Counted from the stretch's first letter, positions 52,872 through 62,383 are shown. The stretch: DNA of 64,000 nucleotides from Cyanobacteria bacterium UBA3301 (GCA_002361485.1 DESZ01000009.1:17532-81531), one strand, 5' to 3'. A program made the numbers and translations. Notes: generated by a model not told the origin, from the sequence alone.

Positions 52872-55088
52872 ATGATAAAATTTAATTATGCAGATAGGAT
52901 AAAAGAAATATTTACATCTTCAAGATTTATGAAGTTGGTTTATTTGTTATGTTTTACATTGATAGTAACTGCAATAATAGCATCTCAGAATTTCTTTTTT
53001 CAAAATATTATAGACAATGGTATCAGCAAGAAGGATATATATGCAAAGCGCACATTTTCTGTTGAGGATACAAAAAGAACGGAAATGCACCGGCGCGAGA
53101 TTGTACAAAAAGTAGAACCTATTTTGGTGCCGGCAGAAGATGATTTTATAAAAACCAATCTTGAAATTTTACAAAATTCCATAATACAAATACGTAAAAA
53201 ATCTACTTCAAACGAAGAAAAAGAAAAAGAATTAAACGTGTTATTCGATTTGTCCGATAATAACAAAAAAGATTTTATAATAAACTTTTTATTACATGTA
53301 GATGAACCGAGCTTAAGGGAGGCTTTTGACAAAGCATCAATATCACTTGTAAATATATTGCATGTAGGTATCAGTGAAAATGATTATCAAAAAGGTAATA
53401 TAAAGCATTTTATTCAGGATAATTTGGTTAATAATGTTTCAAAACGTCAAATATCAGTAATTACGGCTATGTTAGAGCAGGTAATTGTTCCGAATCTTGT
53501 TGTTAACGATGCTGCAACAGAGATTGCAAAAGTAAATGCTCAAGAATCGGTAAAACCGTATATGGTTACCTTCCAAAAAGGTGAGAAAATTGTATTTGAA
53601 GGGGAACCTGTAACAAAGCTAAAACGCGATGCTTTAAGAGAAGACGGATATAATATATATGAACTTAATTGGCAGGGTGTTTTGTCCGTGTTTATTCTTG
53701 TATTGATTGTATCTTCAATATTTTTGTCGTATATCAAATTTTTTGAAAAATCGTATTTTGAGCCAAGGTATTTATCTTTAGCTTCAGCTTTGTCGATTTT
53801 AGCTTGTGCTATAGGAGTTGTATTGCCTACGGGATTCAGTCCGTATGTAATTCCAATACCTGCGGTTATAATTGTTGCATCTATATTTTTAAATCCTCGC
53901 ATTGCATTTATTTTGACGTCGTTAATTCTTATTGTAATGACGATAGGAATGCAATACAATGCGCAATATATTATAGTCTTTATGTTATTGGCTTTGATGG
54001 GTATGATTACAATATCAAAATTAAAGTATACCCGCAGGTTTGATTTAATAAAAGTCGGATTTTATTTGGGCTTAGCAGGAATACTCGTAATGCTGAGTTT
54101 GTATCTTATTGATAAATGTTTAATAGATACAACTAATGCTTGGTTTATGAAAAATTGTGCGTTTATATTTTTTAATGCTTTGATAAGTTCGATTTTGGCA
54201 TTGGGATTGTCGCCATTATTAGAAAGTACATTCCAAATCATAACATCATACGGCTTGGCAGAATTGGGCGACCATAATCAGCCGTTATTAAAACGCTTAC
54301 AGATGGAAGCGCCCGGAACATATCATCACAGCCTGATGGTTTCGACCCTGTGTGAAGGTGCTGCCGAAGCTATTGGTGCAAATCCGATATTGGCAAGAGT
54401 CGGAGCTTTTTATCACGATATAGGAAAATTGAAAAGACCCCTGTTCTTTGTTGAAAATCAGTCATATTTCAGCATAGAAAATCCTCACAATAATTTGACT
54501 CCTCGTTTAAGTAAAATGGTTATAACCGCTCATCCAAAAGACGGTATAGATTTGGCAAAAGAGTACAGACTGCCTGCTGTAATAAATGATTTTATATTAC
54601 AACACCATGGCGAAGGGATTGCAAAGTATTTTTATAATCAGGCGGTAGCTGAAGAGGGGTCTGAAAATGTGAAGGAAGAACAATTCAGATATTCCGGACC
54701 TAAGCCAAACTCTAAAGAAACTGCAATATTGATGATTGCGGATGCTGTCGAATCTGCGGTTCGTTCAATGAAGGGGGCAACATCAGAAGAAATAGAACAA
54801 ATTATAAATAAAATCATTGTAGAACGTTTAAATGACGGGCAATTAGAAGACAGTCCTCTTACTTTAAAGGATTTAAAAACAATTGCATCGACATTTGCAA
54901 GAATACTAAGGGGAATGCAGCATGACAGAATTAAATACCAAGAAGATATTGCGGCAGAATTTAAAAAGAATAAAATAGAAATTCCTTCTCAAACATTGGA
55001 TGCAGATTTGGAAAAGAAAATTAAGAAACTGGAAGAATCAAAACCGTCTATAATTAAAGATAAAAAAGATGATTTTAACAATTTATAA
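52872..55088 (+). CDS. 7TM-HD phosphohydrolase, c-di-AMP phosphodiesterase (PgpH type)
   Basis: This membrane enzyme degrades cyclic di-AMP to pApA. The protein has 738 residues: a signal-anchor helix near 20-40, an extracytoplasmic 7TMR-HDED domain (about 45-270), seven membrane helices (about 280-470) and a cytosolic HD domain. The HD domain has the metal ligands YHHS (about 490), the YHDIGK pair (H515-D516), ITAHPKDG and the QHHGEG histidines. The start is 52872 behind AAAGGAAAA. The diadenylate cyclase gene lies about 2.4 kb downstream on the other strand. Part of the rbfA-dgkA operon. Confidence 0.93.
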   Translation: MIKFNYADRIKEIFTSSRFMKLVYLLCFTLIVTAIIASQNFFFQNIIDNGISKKDIYAKRTFSVEDTKRTEMHRREIVQKVEPILVPAEDDFIKTNLEILQNSIIQIRKKSTSNEEKEKELNVLFDLSDNNKKDFIINFLLHVDEPSLREAFDKASISLVNILHVGISENDYQKGNIKHFIQDNLVNNVSKRQISVITAMLEQVIVPNLVVNDAATEIAKVNAQESVKPYMVTFQKGEKIVFEGEPVTKLKRDALREDGYNIYELNWQGVLSVFILVLIVSSIFLSYIKFFEKSYFEPRYLSLASALSILACAIGVVLPTGFSPYVIPIPAVIIVASIFLNPRIAFILTSLILIVMTIGMQYNAQYIIVFMLLALMGMITISKLKYTRRFDLIKVGFYLGLAGILVMLSLYLIDKCLIDTTNAWFMKNCAFIFFNALISSILALGLSPLLESTFQIITSYGLAELGDHNQPLLKRLQMEAPGTYHHSLMVSTLCEGAAEAIGANPILARVGAFYHDIGKLKRPLFFVENQSYFSIENPHNNLTPRLSKMVITAHPKDGIDLAKEYRLPAVINDFILQHHGEGIAKYFYNQAVAEEGSENVKEEQFRYSGPKPNSKETAILMIADAVESAVRSMKGATSEEIEQIINKIIVERLNDGQLEDSPLTLKDLKTIASTFARILRGMQHDRIKYQEDIAAEFKKNKIEIPSQTLDADLEKKIKKLEESKPSIIKDKKDDFNNL

Positions 55089-55093
55089 TTATT

Positions 55094-55609
55094 ATGATAA
55101 TAAACATTGAATGCGAAAACGAGTATAAGGATTGGATAATAGACTTTGTCAGTGTAACAGAGGTGGCAAAGTCTGTGTTGGAGTATTATTTAGCCCAAGA
55201 ATATATTTATGAAAAATCATGCTTAAAAGGTTATAATTTTAACTCTTTATCATTTGATTTTTTGTTTTGTGACAGTAAAAAAACACATCAAATAAATAAA
55301 CAGTATCGTGCGAAAGATTATCCTGCCGATATAATAACCTTTGCAGTATTTGCTGATAGTGAACAATCAGAAAGATTTGTTTTAGATGACGATATAAATT
55401 TAGGTGAAATAATAATAGCATTGGACAAAATGATTGACGGTGCAAAAGAAAAAAATATTACAAAAGAGGATGAATTGGCATTTTTTATAAGTCATGGAAT
55501 AATGCATCTTTTAGGATTTGACCATCAATCGGAACTTGATTATAATTTTGTTGTGGAAAATCAAAAAAAAGCACTGGAAAGTATAAATATTCATTATGAC
55601 AAAATATAA
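55094..55609 (+). CDS. ybeY: Endoribonuclease YbeY
   Basis: This zinc enzyme for 16S rRNA 3' maturation and ribosome quality control has 171 residues. The zinc motif HGIMHLLGFDHQ (HxxxHxxxxxH, about 137-148) is intact. The N-terminal half is longer and more divergent than in most YbeY, but the DYPADIITFAVF segment is normal. Overlaps dgkA by 14 bp. PgpH, YbeY and DgkA are neighbours in many bacteria, which supports the assignments. Confidence 0.95.
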   Translation: MIINIECENEYKDWIIDFVSVTEVAKSVLEYYLAQEYIYEKSCLKGYNFNSLSFDFLFCDSKKTHQINKQYRAKDYPADIITFAVFADSEQSERFVLDDDINLGEIIIALDKMIDGAKEKNITKEDELAFFISHGIMHLLGFDHQSELDYNFVVENQKKALESINIHYDKI

Positions 55610-55976
55610 AACACAAAGCTTCAGAAACACATTCAGAAATGCGCGCAAGGGTATGCGTTTATCTTTAAAAAGTGAACGTAATATCAGAGTCCATTTACTT
55701 GCGGGAACATTAGCAATTATTACGGGATTTTGCTTTCATTTTTCAATAGCAAAGTTTTGTATATTGTTTATGGTAATTGCTTCGGTGATTTCTGCTGAGA
55801 TGCTCAATGCAGCAATTGAATTTACATTAGATTCAATATATCATAATCGATATTCCAAGATGGTAGGGATGGCAAAAGATATTGCAGCCGGGGCTGTTAT
55901 GGTGGTCACTATTGCTGCTATCATGGTCGGGGTATTATTGTTTGTCCCGCCGTTTTTTAATTTGTTTTTATCCTAA
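55596..55976 (+). CDS. dgkA: Diacylglycerol/undecaprenol kinase DgkA
   Basis: This small integral membrane lipid kinase has 126 residues with three helices: NIRVHLLAGTLAIITGF, CILFMVIASVISAEMLNAAIEFTLDSI and KDIAAGAVMVVTIAAIM. The catalytic signatures EMLNAAIE...D and KDIAAGAV are present. In Gram-positives this type recycles undecaprenol for wall synthesis; in E. coli it acts on diacylglycerol. Gene order and neighbours favour the undecaprenol type (inference). Last gene of the operon before a hairpin at 55987. Confidence 0.94.
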   Translation: MTKYKTQSFRNTFRNARKGMRLSLKSERNIRVHLLAGTLAIITGFCFHFSIAKFCILFMVIASVISAEMLNAAIEFTLDSIYHNRYSKMVGMAKDIAAGAVMVVTIAAIMVGVLLFVPPFFNLFLS

Positions 55977-55986
55977 ATAAACATTT

Positions 55987-56018
55987 AGCCTCCGCTTGTG
56001 AGAGGTAAAGCGAAGGCT
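55987..56018 (+). terminator. Probable terminator hairpin
   Basis: AGCCTCCGCTT and AAGCGAAGGCT pair over 11 bases with one C-A mismatch and a ten-base loop. The T run (CTTTTT) begins five bases later. It is weaker than the others in the window, but lies 10 bp after the dgkA stop. Confidence 0.6.
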
Positions 56019-56044
56019 ATAAACTTTTTAATATTGTAAAATTA

Positions 56045-56248
56045 TTAGTTATTGCTTAAAACTAAACGTAATGTTGCTAAACTTTCGATAGAAAACATAA
56101 CGTGGTGGTTGTGTTGCTCTTGTGAAATGTCGAAAATTCTTATAATTCTTTGAATTTCAGCAACATCTTTATATGTATCCAATTTATAAACGTTTTCAAT
56201 AGGGTCTGTAACTACTGACATTAAAGCATTTAATTCTTGTTCTTTCAT
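56045..56248 (-). CDS. Hypothetical 67-residue protein
   Basis: The protein has 67 residues, acidic and helical by pattern (LNALMSVVTDPIENVYKL, VAEIQRIIRIFDISQE, then SIESLATLRLVLSN), with a His-rich turn (EQHNHHVMFS). No signal peptide, membrane helix or known family. GAGG lies 13 bases before the ATG, a rather long spacing. It converges on the dgkA operon and has a long gene-free region behind its start. Confidence 0.55.
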   Translation of the reverse strand: MKEQELNALMSVVTDPIENVYKLDTYKDVAEIQRIIRIFDISQEQHNHHVMFSIESLATLRLVLSNN

Positions 56249-56570
56249 AATAACCGAGTATCCTCTTTCCTATATACATATATATAAAGTTATTTTTTTA
56301 GAAATAATTGCTTAATTTTAAATTTCTATGTTACATTTCGTAATATATGTATTAGTGTGCTAATTTGCAGATAAATTTGTTCATACTTCCTTTGACCCTT
56401 GTAATAAAGAGTGTAAGTATATGTAAAGAAAATCGGAATGCTACATTTATTATTAATTCAATAAGCCGGTATTTTATATTTGTATCTTTCTTAAAAATAG
56501 CAGCGATACAATGAATAGGGGTAACCGATATAGATTGTTCTAATAATTCAACGAATTATAGAAAAAATAA
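56249..56570. other. Gene-free stretch, AT-rich
   Basis: About 320 bp without a supported frame. It has TATATA-rich segments near 56271-56285 that may be the promoter of the 67-residue gene, and no hairpin with a T run. I see nothing else in it. Confidence 0.45.
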
Positions 56571-57413
56571 TTATTTTTTACGGAAACGACCGCCGTATAC
56601 TTCGTGAACATCGACGACTGATACAAAAGCTTTGGAATCAATTTCTTGCACAATATCCAAAAGTTTTGGTAATTCCAGTCTTGACAGAACACAATAAATA
56701 AGGTCTTTGTCTTGTCCTGTATATCCGCCAATTCCTTGCAAATATGTAATACTGATATCAAGTCTTTCTATTAATGCATCTCCGATTGTTGAGGCATTAT
56801 CACTTATTATTCTGACAGATTTTGAACTGTTAAATCCTTCCATTACGCTATCTATTACTTTTGAACCGATAAAGTATGTCAAAACAGAGTACATAGCGCT
56901 TTCCCAACCAAAGACCAATCCTGCGGCGGCATAAATAAAAACATTTATGAATAATATAAATTCTCCGACCGAGAATCCGAATTTTTTTGAAACAATTAAT
57001 GAGAGCATTTCTGTTCCATCTAATGAAGCTTCACTTTTTAATATAGTGCCGACGCCGACTCCCAAAATTATCCCGCCAAAAACTGTCGCTAACAACAAAT
57101 CTTTCGTTGCAACTATGTTATGGAAAAAGTTTAAGGCAATTGCAAGTATCAAGTTACCGTACAAGGTTAATGCAACAAACCGTGAACCCATTTTTTTCCA
57201 TGCAAGCATTATGAAAGGAAGGTTTAATATAACAATGAGCAAACCTAAATTCCAATTTGCTACCTTGCTTAATATCATTGAAACACCGATAACACCGCCA
57301 TCAATCATATTGTTTGGCGACAAAAACGAAGCCAATGCAAATGCGGTTATTACTGCACCAATTGTTATAAAAAATATGCTTTTAATAGTTTTTGCAACAA
57401 TATTTTTTGCCAT
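56571..57413 (-). CDS. YitT family membrane protein (DUF161/DUF2179)
   Basis: The protein has 280 residues with five to six membrane helices to about residue 195 (opening IGAVITAFALASFLSPNN, with IDGGVIGVSMI and SLDGTEMLSLIVSKK) and a C-terminal DUF2179 domain (VRIISDNASTIGDALIERL, DLIYCVLSRLELPKL, EIDSKAFVSVVDVHEVYGG). This is the YitT family, probably a transporter or its regulator; function not established. GAGG lies 6 bases before the ATG. Downstream of cdaA by 71 bp, same strand. Confidence 0.93.
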   Translation of the reverse strand: MAKNIVAKTIKSIFFITIGAVITAFALASFLSPNNMIDGGVIGVSMILSKVANWNLGLLIVILNLPFIMLAWKKMGSRFVALTLYGNLILAIALNFFHNIVATKDLLLATVFGGIILGVGVGTILKSEASLDGTEMLSLIVSKKFGFSVGEFILFINVFIYAAAGLVFGWESAMYSVLTYFIGSKVIDSVMEGFNSSKSVRIISDNASTIGDALIERLDISITYLQGIGGYTGQDKDLIYCVLSRLELPKLLDIVQEIDSKAFVSVVDVHEVYGGRFRKK

Positions 57414-57484
57414 AAATCCTCTTATACAACATATCTTACGATATACATATGTTTGTTACATCCTCAATTTAATGTATTATAATT

Positions 57485-58393
57485 TTATTTTTCATTTTTA
57501 TTTGATTGAGGAATTATTTTATCAATATTAAAAATATGGTCTTTCCCGCCGGATTCGGAATTTTTATAACCCAGAATATTTTCCAAATCAGCCTTTAATG
57601 TAGGAATATCATCATATTTCTTTAATGCCCCGTCTAATGTAATAGACACATCACCTGTTTCCTCCGAAACGACCAAGCAAGCAGCATTACTTGTTTCTGT
57701 CATCCCTATTGCTGCTCTGTGGCGGGTTCCGTATTTCCAACTCAATTTAGGATCATCGGTTAAAGGTAATAAAACACCTGCAGAAATTATTTTGTCTCCG
57801 CTTATTACAACAGCACCATCATGGAGCGGAGTATTTACGTGGAATATTGTTAATAATAGTTCTGTTGATAAATTTGCATTCAAGATTGTTCCGACATCTT
57901 GATATGTGTTACTCAAATCGTTTTGGAATACCATCAACGCTCCCGTATGGGTTTTTGATAAGTATTTAACCGCTTCAACAACTTCTTTTATGACATCGAT
58001 TGATTTGTTTGAAGAATGTTTTTTATCGCTGATAAACCATCTGTTAATAAATCCGATTTGTCCCAGATATCCTAACAATTTTCTTAATTCAGGTTGGAAT
58101 ATTACAATTAAACTTAATGCAATCAACAAAACTCCGGATCGGATAAATACCCCTAATATTTTTAAATCAACGGCAATCAGGATTTCACTGAAAATCCATA
58201 AAAATACAAGCACAAATGCACCTTTTACAAACTTTTCCGATGTTGTATTTTTTATAAATTTCTGATAACAAAATAGCAGTAATGACACTATTATCAAAAC
58301 TTCAAATATATTTTTCCATCCAAAAGCCCCTTTTATATAAGAGTGCCAGTCTATAATTAAATTTTGAATTGTCACTAATATATTATCTATCAT
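57485..58393 (-). CDS. cdaA: Membrane-bound diadenylate cyclase CdaA
   Basis: This enzyme makes c-di-AMP from two ATP. The protein has 302 residues with three N-terminal membrane helices (about 28-44, 55-75, 82-100) and a DAC domain holding DGA (192-194) and RHR (224-226), the two catalytic motifs. Its ATG overlaps the lysA stop by 4 bp, so it is translationally linked to the DAP decarboxylase. In Firmicutes cdaA pairs with ybbR and glmM; no such genes here. A c-di-AMP phosphodiesterase (PgpH type) is encoded at 52872. Confidence 0.96.
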   Translation of the reverse strand: MIDNILVTIQNLIIDWHSYIKGAFGWKNIFEVLIIVSLLLFCYQKFIKNTTSEKFVKGAFVLVFLWIFSEILIAVDLKILGVFIRSGVLLIALSLIVIFQPELRKLLGYLGQIGFINRWFISDKKHSSNKSIDVIKEVVEAVKYLSKTHTGALMVFQNDLSNTYQDVGTILNANLSTELLLTIFHVNTPLHDGAVVISGDKIISAGVLLPLTDDPKLSWKYGTRHRAAIGMTETSNAACLVVSEETGDVSITLDGALKKYDDIPTLKADLENILGYKNSESGGKDHIFNIDKIIPQSNKNEK

Positions 58394-59724
58394 TTTACCG
58401 CCAATCTGTCAGGGATTATATCATTTCTGACTATATCATCTAAAGTTTCTCTTTTTACAATAATTTCAGCTCCGCCATCGTTTACAAGTACCATTGCGGG
58501 CTTTGGTACTCTGTTATAATTTGAAGACATTGAATAATTGTATGCCCCTGTATTGTAAACACAAAGAATATCCCCCTCATCCAATGCGGGTAATTCAATT
58601 TCATCAATCAGAATGTCGCCTGATTCGCAATATCTTCCGCCTATTGTCACTTTTTCAGATTCGTTTGTTTCTTTTTTGTTGGCTATTTGTGCATAATATT
58701 TCGCCTGATATAAACTCGGGCGCGGATTGTCTGCCATCCCGCCGTCTATTGAAACATATTTTCGACCTTTTGGAACTTGTTTTGAACTGCCGATTGTATA
58801 TATCGTAACCCCTGCCATTGATATTATACTGCGTCCGGGTTCTAAAAACAATGCCGGCTTGTCAATATTATATTTTTTTATAGAATCATTCAATTTGTTT
58901 ATAATCAATTCCCCTATATCATAGGTCGAAGGCGGAGCATCATCATCTGTATATTTTACCCCTAAACCCCCGCCGATATTTATTTCATCAAGCTTTAAAT
59001 TAAATTTTTCATCCAAACGGGCAATTTCTTTACATAAAATATCAATTTCATCTGCATAAATGCTTGTTTCAAATATTTGGGAACCTATATGAGCATGAAG
59101 TCCATGTAGTTTAAGGTTTGTGTATTCATTCAATATTAAATCAACAGCTTCATCAATTTGAGATAAATCAAACCCGAATTTTGAATCCAAATGCCCTGTT
59201 TGAATGTATTCGTGAGTGTGGCATTCAATACCCGGTGTGATTCTTAATAAAATGTCAGCTGTTTTATTTTTACTTTGCGCAAGTGTGTTTAAAAGAGCAA
59301 GTTCATAGAAATTATCAACCGAAATTCTGCCAACACCCAAGTCAAGAGCCAAACTAAGCTCGTCAAAGGATTTATTATTCCCGTTAAACAAAACTTTTTG
59401 CATATTAACACCGGCTTTGTATACCGTATAGATTTCACCTGAAGATACCGTATCAAAGCCTATACCTTCACTATCGAGAACTGCGGATAATGCACTTGTA
59501 CATAATGCTTTTGATGCATACATGATGTTAGTTTTAGGGTATTTTTCAAAAGCTGTTTTATAATCATTACAAATCGAGCGAACTGTCTTTTCATCAATTA
59601 TATATAAAGGTGTTCCAAATTTGTCAGCCAATTCGACTAAATCACAACCGCCGACTTCTATGTTGCCGTTGGAATTTACTTTTGCGGTTATTGGTTTTTG
59701 GAATTGGTTTGTGCTTGTGCTCAT
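58390..59724 (-). CDS. lysA: Diaminopimelate decarboxylase
   Basis: This PLP enzyme converts meso-diaminopimelate to lysine. Its 444 residues include the PLP lysine in YASKAL (near 70), the HIGSQ segment (near 216), GGGLGVKY (near 255), EPGRSI (about 296), and the C-terminal CESGDIL and AYNYSMSSNYN motifs. AAGGAG is 7 bases before the ATG. It is first of the two overlapping genes lysA-cdaA, coupling lysine and wall precursor balance to c-di-AMP production at the level of gene order. Confidence 0.96.
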   Translation of the reverse strand: MSTSTNQFQKPITAKVNSNGNIEVGGCDLVELADKFGTPLYIIDEKTVRSICNDYKTAFEKYPKTNIMYASKALCTSALSAVLDSEGIGFDTVSSGEIYTVYKAGVNMQKVLFNGNNKSFDELSLALDLGVGRISVDNFYELALLNTLAQSKNKTADILLRITPGIECHTHEYIQTGHLDSKFGFDLSQIDEAVDLILNEYTNLKLHGLHAHIGSQIFETSIYADEIDILCKEIARLDEKFNLKLDEINIGGGLGVKYTDDDAPPSTYDIGELIINKLNDSIKKYNIDKPALFLEPGRSIISMAGVTIYTIGSSKQVPKGRKYVSIDGGMADNPRPSLYQAKYYAQIANKKETNESEKVTIGGRYCESGDILIDEIELPALDEGDILCVYNTGAYNYSMSSNYNRVPKPAMVLVNDGGAEIIVKRETLDDIVRNDIIPDRLAVK

Positions 59725-59787
59725 TCAGACTCCTTTTATTTTATATTATCATACCATTGTAAGTTTTAGAATATTTTTTATTATTTA

Positions 59788-60114
59788 TTAATAAGCAAAA
59801 AATTTATCAAAATCTACATCATCAAAACTGCAAAGCAGCAAGAAAATATCATCATCATCAGGTAATCTTTGGAAATTATATTGATCAAATGTCCAATATT
59901 TCGGATTTATACCTTTCACAATTGCGATTTTTTTATCTTTAAGGATATTTAGTTTCTTTTTTACAATTTCAAGCGGAATATTTGTGCGCTTTGACAATTC
60001 GACAGCGGTTATGCCGTGTTCAGAGGTACATTTTTCAGGAGTAAGAAACATCAGCTCTAAACCTACTGCTTTTAATTCTTTATCTTCATTGTCTATTGAT
60101 GCGTAATATTCCAT
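59788..60114 (-). CDS. Small winged-helix-like protein
   Basis: The protein has 108 residues. A helix-turn-helix-like core (GITAVELSKRTNIPLEIVKKKLNIL, about 45-68) with a beta wing (IAIVKGINPKYWTF) suggests a winged-helix domain of the MarR/ArsR shape. An acidic C-terminal tail follows (DDDDIFLLLCSFDDVDFDKF). The start at 60114 is chosen; the frame opens at 60132. Between the HEAT-repeat gene and lysA on the same strand. No target is known. Confidence 0.65.
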   Translation of the reverse strand: MEYYASIDNEDKELKAVGLELMFLTPEKCTSEHGITAVELSKRTNIPLEIVKKKLNILKDKKIAIVKGINPKYWTFDQYNFQRLPDDDDIFLLLCSFDDVDFDKFFAY

Positions 60115-60152
60115 ATTACAATAATAACGCAAATTATAAAACTGTATATCCT

Positions 60153-60833
60153 TTATTTATTGTACTTTTTATAGTTTTGATATACAGTTCCCAAAACAGA
60201 TATTGCGTTGGCCTGAATAATAGGGTTTGAATCATCTGCCGTTTTTATAAGCGGTAATATATATTGCTCAATATCAATATTTTTATCTTCGGCTAATGCT
60301 TTTATGCAATTTATTGCAGAATTTCTGGTTACCCAATTATCATTTGACAGAGCTTCAATTATTTTATCAGACAATAAATTGCCGTATTTGCAAATTGCTG
60401 ATATAGCATTCTTTCTTATAAGTTCGTTTTCTTCTCCGAGTTTTTCAAATAAAATATTAAAATTTTCTTCTGTCGGGAATTCTGATAATACTGAAATCGA
60501 CGCTTGGCAAATATTCGGATTTGAAGAATTTATTTTGTTATGTACTAAATTTAAAATCAAATCCTCGTAATTTTTATCATTATTCTTTATTTGATTTGAT
60601 GATTGTTTATTAAAAACTACCTTTTTGCCATCCGGATTTATCGGGGCAAAACCGGCCCTTTCTATTGCCTCTTGTGCCTGTTCCAAGGTTTTGTAGATTA
60701 ATGTATCTGTGCCGGTCGGATGAGGAATTTTTTGAACAACCGTTTTATGTTTATTTTTTAAAGGTATTGCACTTATAATATAACGAACTTCACCTTTTGG
60801 ATTTGTTTCTTCTTTAATTGTTATATATTGCAT
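60153..60833 (-). CDS. HEAT-repeat protein
   Basis: The protein has 226 residues. The first 70 are a beta/alpha domain with DTLIYKTLEQAQEAIERAGFAP. From about 85, paired helices of HEAT type follow, visible in NKINSSNPNICQASISVL, ENELIRKNAISAICKYG, DNWVTRNSAINCIKALA and NPIIQANAISVLG (about 37-residue spacing). HEAT repeats serve as protein-binding scaffolds. It lies 5 bp after the small secreted protein gene (60839) and is co-transcribed. No ATPase or enzyme motif. Confidence 0.8.
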   Translation of the reverse strand: MQYITIKEETNPKGEVRYIISAIPLKNKHKTVVQKIPHPTGTDTLIYKTLEQAQEAIERAGFAPINPDGKKVVFNKQSSNQIKNNDKNYEDLILNLVHNKINSSNPNICQASISVLSEFPTEENFNILFEKLGEENELIRKNAISAICKYGNLLSDKIIEALSNDNWVTRNSAINCIKALAEDKNIDIEQYILPLIKTADDSNPIIQANAISVLGTVYQNYKKYNK

Positions 60834-60838
60834 AATCC

Positions 60839-61432
60839 TTAAATCCTCATGTTTTGTTCAACCTGAGCAAAAAATTCGTTGTATACTTTGGAATCATATA
60901 TTCTTATAACCCTTACAGGGGCTGAAGTTACAAACGAAAAACCGTCTGCGTTTTGTAATATTTTTTCAACCGGTAAAAATCTTACCTGAACTTTGTTTTT
61001 ATCAATTCTGTCAATAAAAACATTTGCATCAACAACAATGGTTTTATCCTTCATCTCTGCCATAACTCTGCGAGAAGGACTATACATTGAATATGCGGCC
61101 GCACCATACGAGAATGCTGTATAAGCTCCTGCCGCAACCAACACTGCAGACCAGCCTAAAACACGTTTTTTATTGGTATATCTTGCCTTGAATGTCTTTC
61201 TTGCTCTTATATAACCAAGAAATATATCCATATCTTCAATAATAAAATCACTATCTTGCAATGTTGCAATAACAGACTTTGTCACAAGACCGACATTATT
61301 CGTCTCATAGGTGTATGACTGCATTTGTAATAAATTTTCAGGGGAAACTTTTTTCATCTTGACTGCGCTTACGCTATCGCAAGATAAAAATAAAACAAAT
61401 AAAGATAAAACTAATGCATATAATTTTTTCAT
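60839..61432 (-). CDS. Secreted/membrane protein, paralogue of the 61432 protein
   Basis: The protein has 197 residues. Signal peptide MKKLYALVLSLFVLFLSCDSVSA; a possible lipoprotein cysteine (LSC) does not fit the lipobox well. The segment SYTYETNNVGLVTKSVIATLQDSDFIIEDMDIFLGYI matches the neighbour at 61432 in order and spacing, so the two are old duplicates. A second hydrophobic stretch near 95-112. The rest is beta-rich. The family is not known to me. Overlaps 61432 by one base. Confidence 0.7.
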   Translation of the reverse strand: MKKLYALVLSLFVLFLSCDSVSAVKMKKVSPENLLQMQSYTYETNNVGLVTKSVIATLQDSDFIIEDMDIFLGYIRARKTFKARYTNKKRVLGWSAVLVAAGAYTAFSYGAAAYSMYSPSRRVMAEMKDKTIVVDANVFIDRIDKNKVQVRFLPVEKILQNADGFSFVTSAPVRVIRIYDSKVYNEFFAQVEQNMRI

Positions 61433-62367
61433 TATTCTTCTTTCATTAATTCTTTTGCAGCTCTTTTAGCTTCTTTTTCTTGCTCTTTTAGCAGTTTGGC
61501 TTCAATTTTAGCCTGTTCGCGCTCTTTTTTTATTCGTTCTTTTTCTTCACGCGCCTCTTTTTTAGCCTGCTCTTTTTCCGAAAGTTCTTCTTGTTCTGTT
61601 TGTTGTTCGACAACTTTTTTTATATCTTCTTTCGTCGTTGCAGGTGTTTCTTCCTTTATTTTTATCTCTTTTAGCTCTGTTCTTTTCACGGTTGATTCGT
61701 CAACAACAGGTTTCAATTTATTACCTGCGTCTTGGCGGGCTTCCTGAGGGACGGCAATAGGAGTTTCTTTTTTTACTTCCAAGCGCGGTTTTACAGGGAC
61801 AGGTACAGGAATAATTTCTCTTCTTACAGGTTGTATTTTCGCTTTTGTTTGTTTCTGAAGCTGTATTGCCTTATCTGCTTTTTCGTAAAATTCGGTATAA
61901 AATTCTTCTTCGTCTATATCGTCTATGAATTGAGCATTTCCGTATTGATTTAATAATTTGCGTTTAAAGTTTGTTCTGACTTTTAAATCTTCTCCGTAAT
62001 CAGTTACATTAATTGTTACTTCCAAGGTCGCAACTGTTACTCCGTTGTAGTTTAAACGAGATTTTGTTAATCCGAATTCTTTTGAAATATCTACATTAGG
62101 GTCTGTCGTATCAAAATCCTTCACACCATATATGAACCCTAATAATGAATTTACGTTGTATACAATATATCCTTCATCTTGTAATGTATTTAATATGCCT
62201 TTCATAACAATAACTTTATCGGTAGACTTATACGTTCTTGTCTGAAATTGGCGTTTTTGTAATTGAGTCATTGTAGTTATTATTTCTTCGGTTTGATGCT
62301 TTTTACCGTATGATGGTAAAACTGCAATAATTCCGATAACTAACAGTAGAGCTAATATTCTTTTCAT
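61432..62367 (-). CDS. Secreted protein with Lys/Glu-rich coiled tail
   Basis: The protein has 311 residues. Signal peptide MKRILALLLVIGIIAVLPSYG, then a beta/alpha part (about 25-165) sharing FQTRTYKSTDKVIVMKGILNTLQDEGYIVYNVNSLLGFIYGV with its neighbour, then a Pro-rich linker and a long highly charged Glu/Lys/Ala tail (about 240-311) that should form a coiled coil. GAGG lies 8 bases before the ATG. Function not known; with its paralogue it may form part of an envelope-associated assembly. Confidence 0.7.
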   Translation of the reverse strand: MKRILALLLVIGIIAVLPSYGKKHQTEEIITTMTQLQKRQFQTRTYKSTDKVIVMKGILNTLQDEGYIVYNVNSLLGFIYGVKDFDTTDPNVDISKEFGLTKSRLNYNGVTVATLEVTINVTDYGEDLKVRTNFKRKLLNQYGNAQFIDDIDEEEFYTEFYEKADKAIQLQKQTKAKIQPVRREIIPVPVPVKPRLEVKKETPIAVPQEARQDAGNKLKPVVDESTVKRTELKEIKIKEETPATTKEDIKKVVEQQTEQEELSEKEQAKKEAREEKERIKKEREQAKIEAKLLKEQEKEAKRAAKELMKEE

Positions 62368-62383
62368 CTTCGTAATTCCTCAT

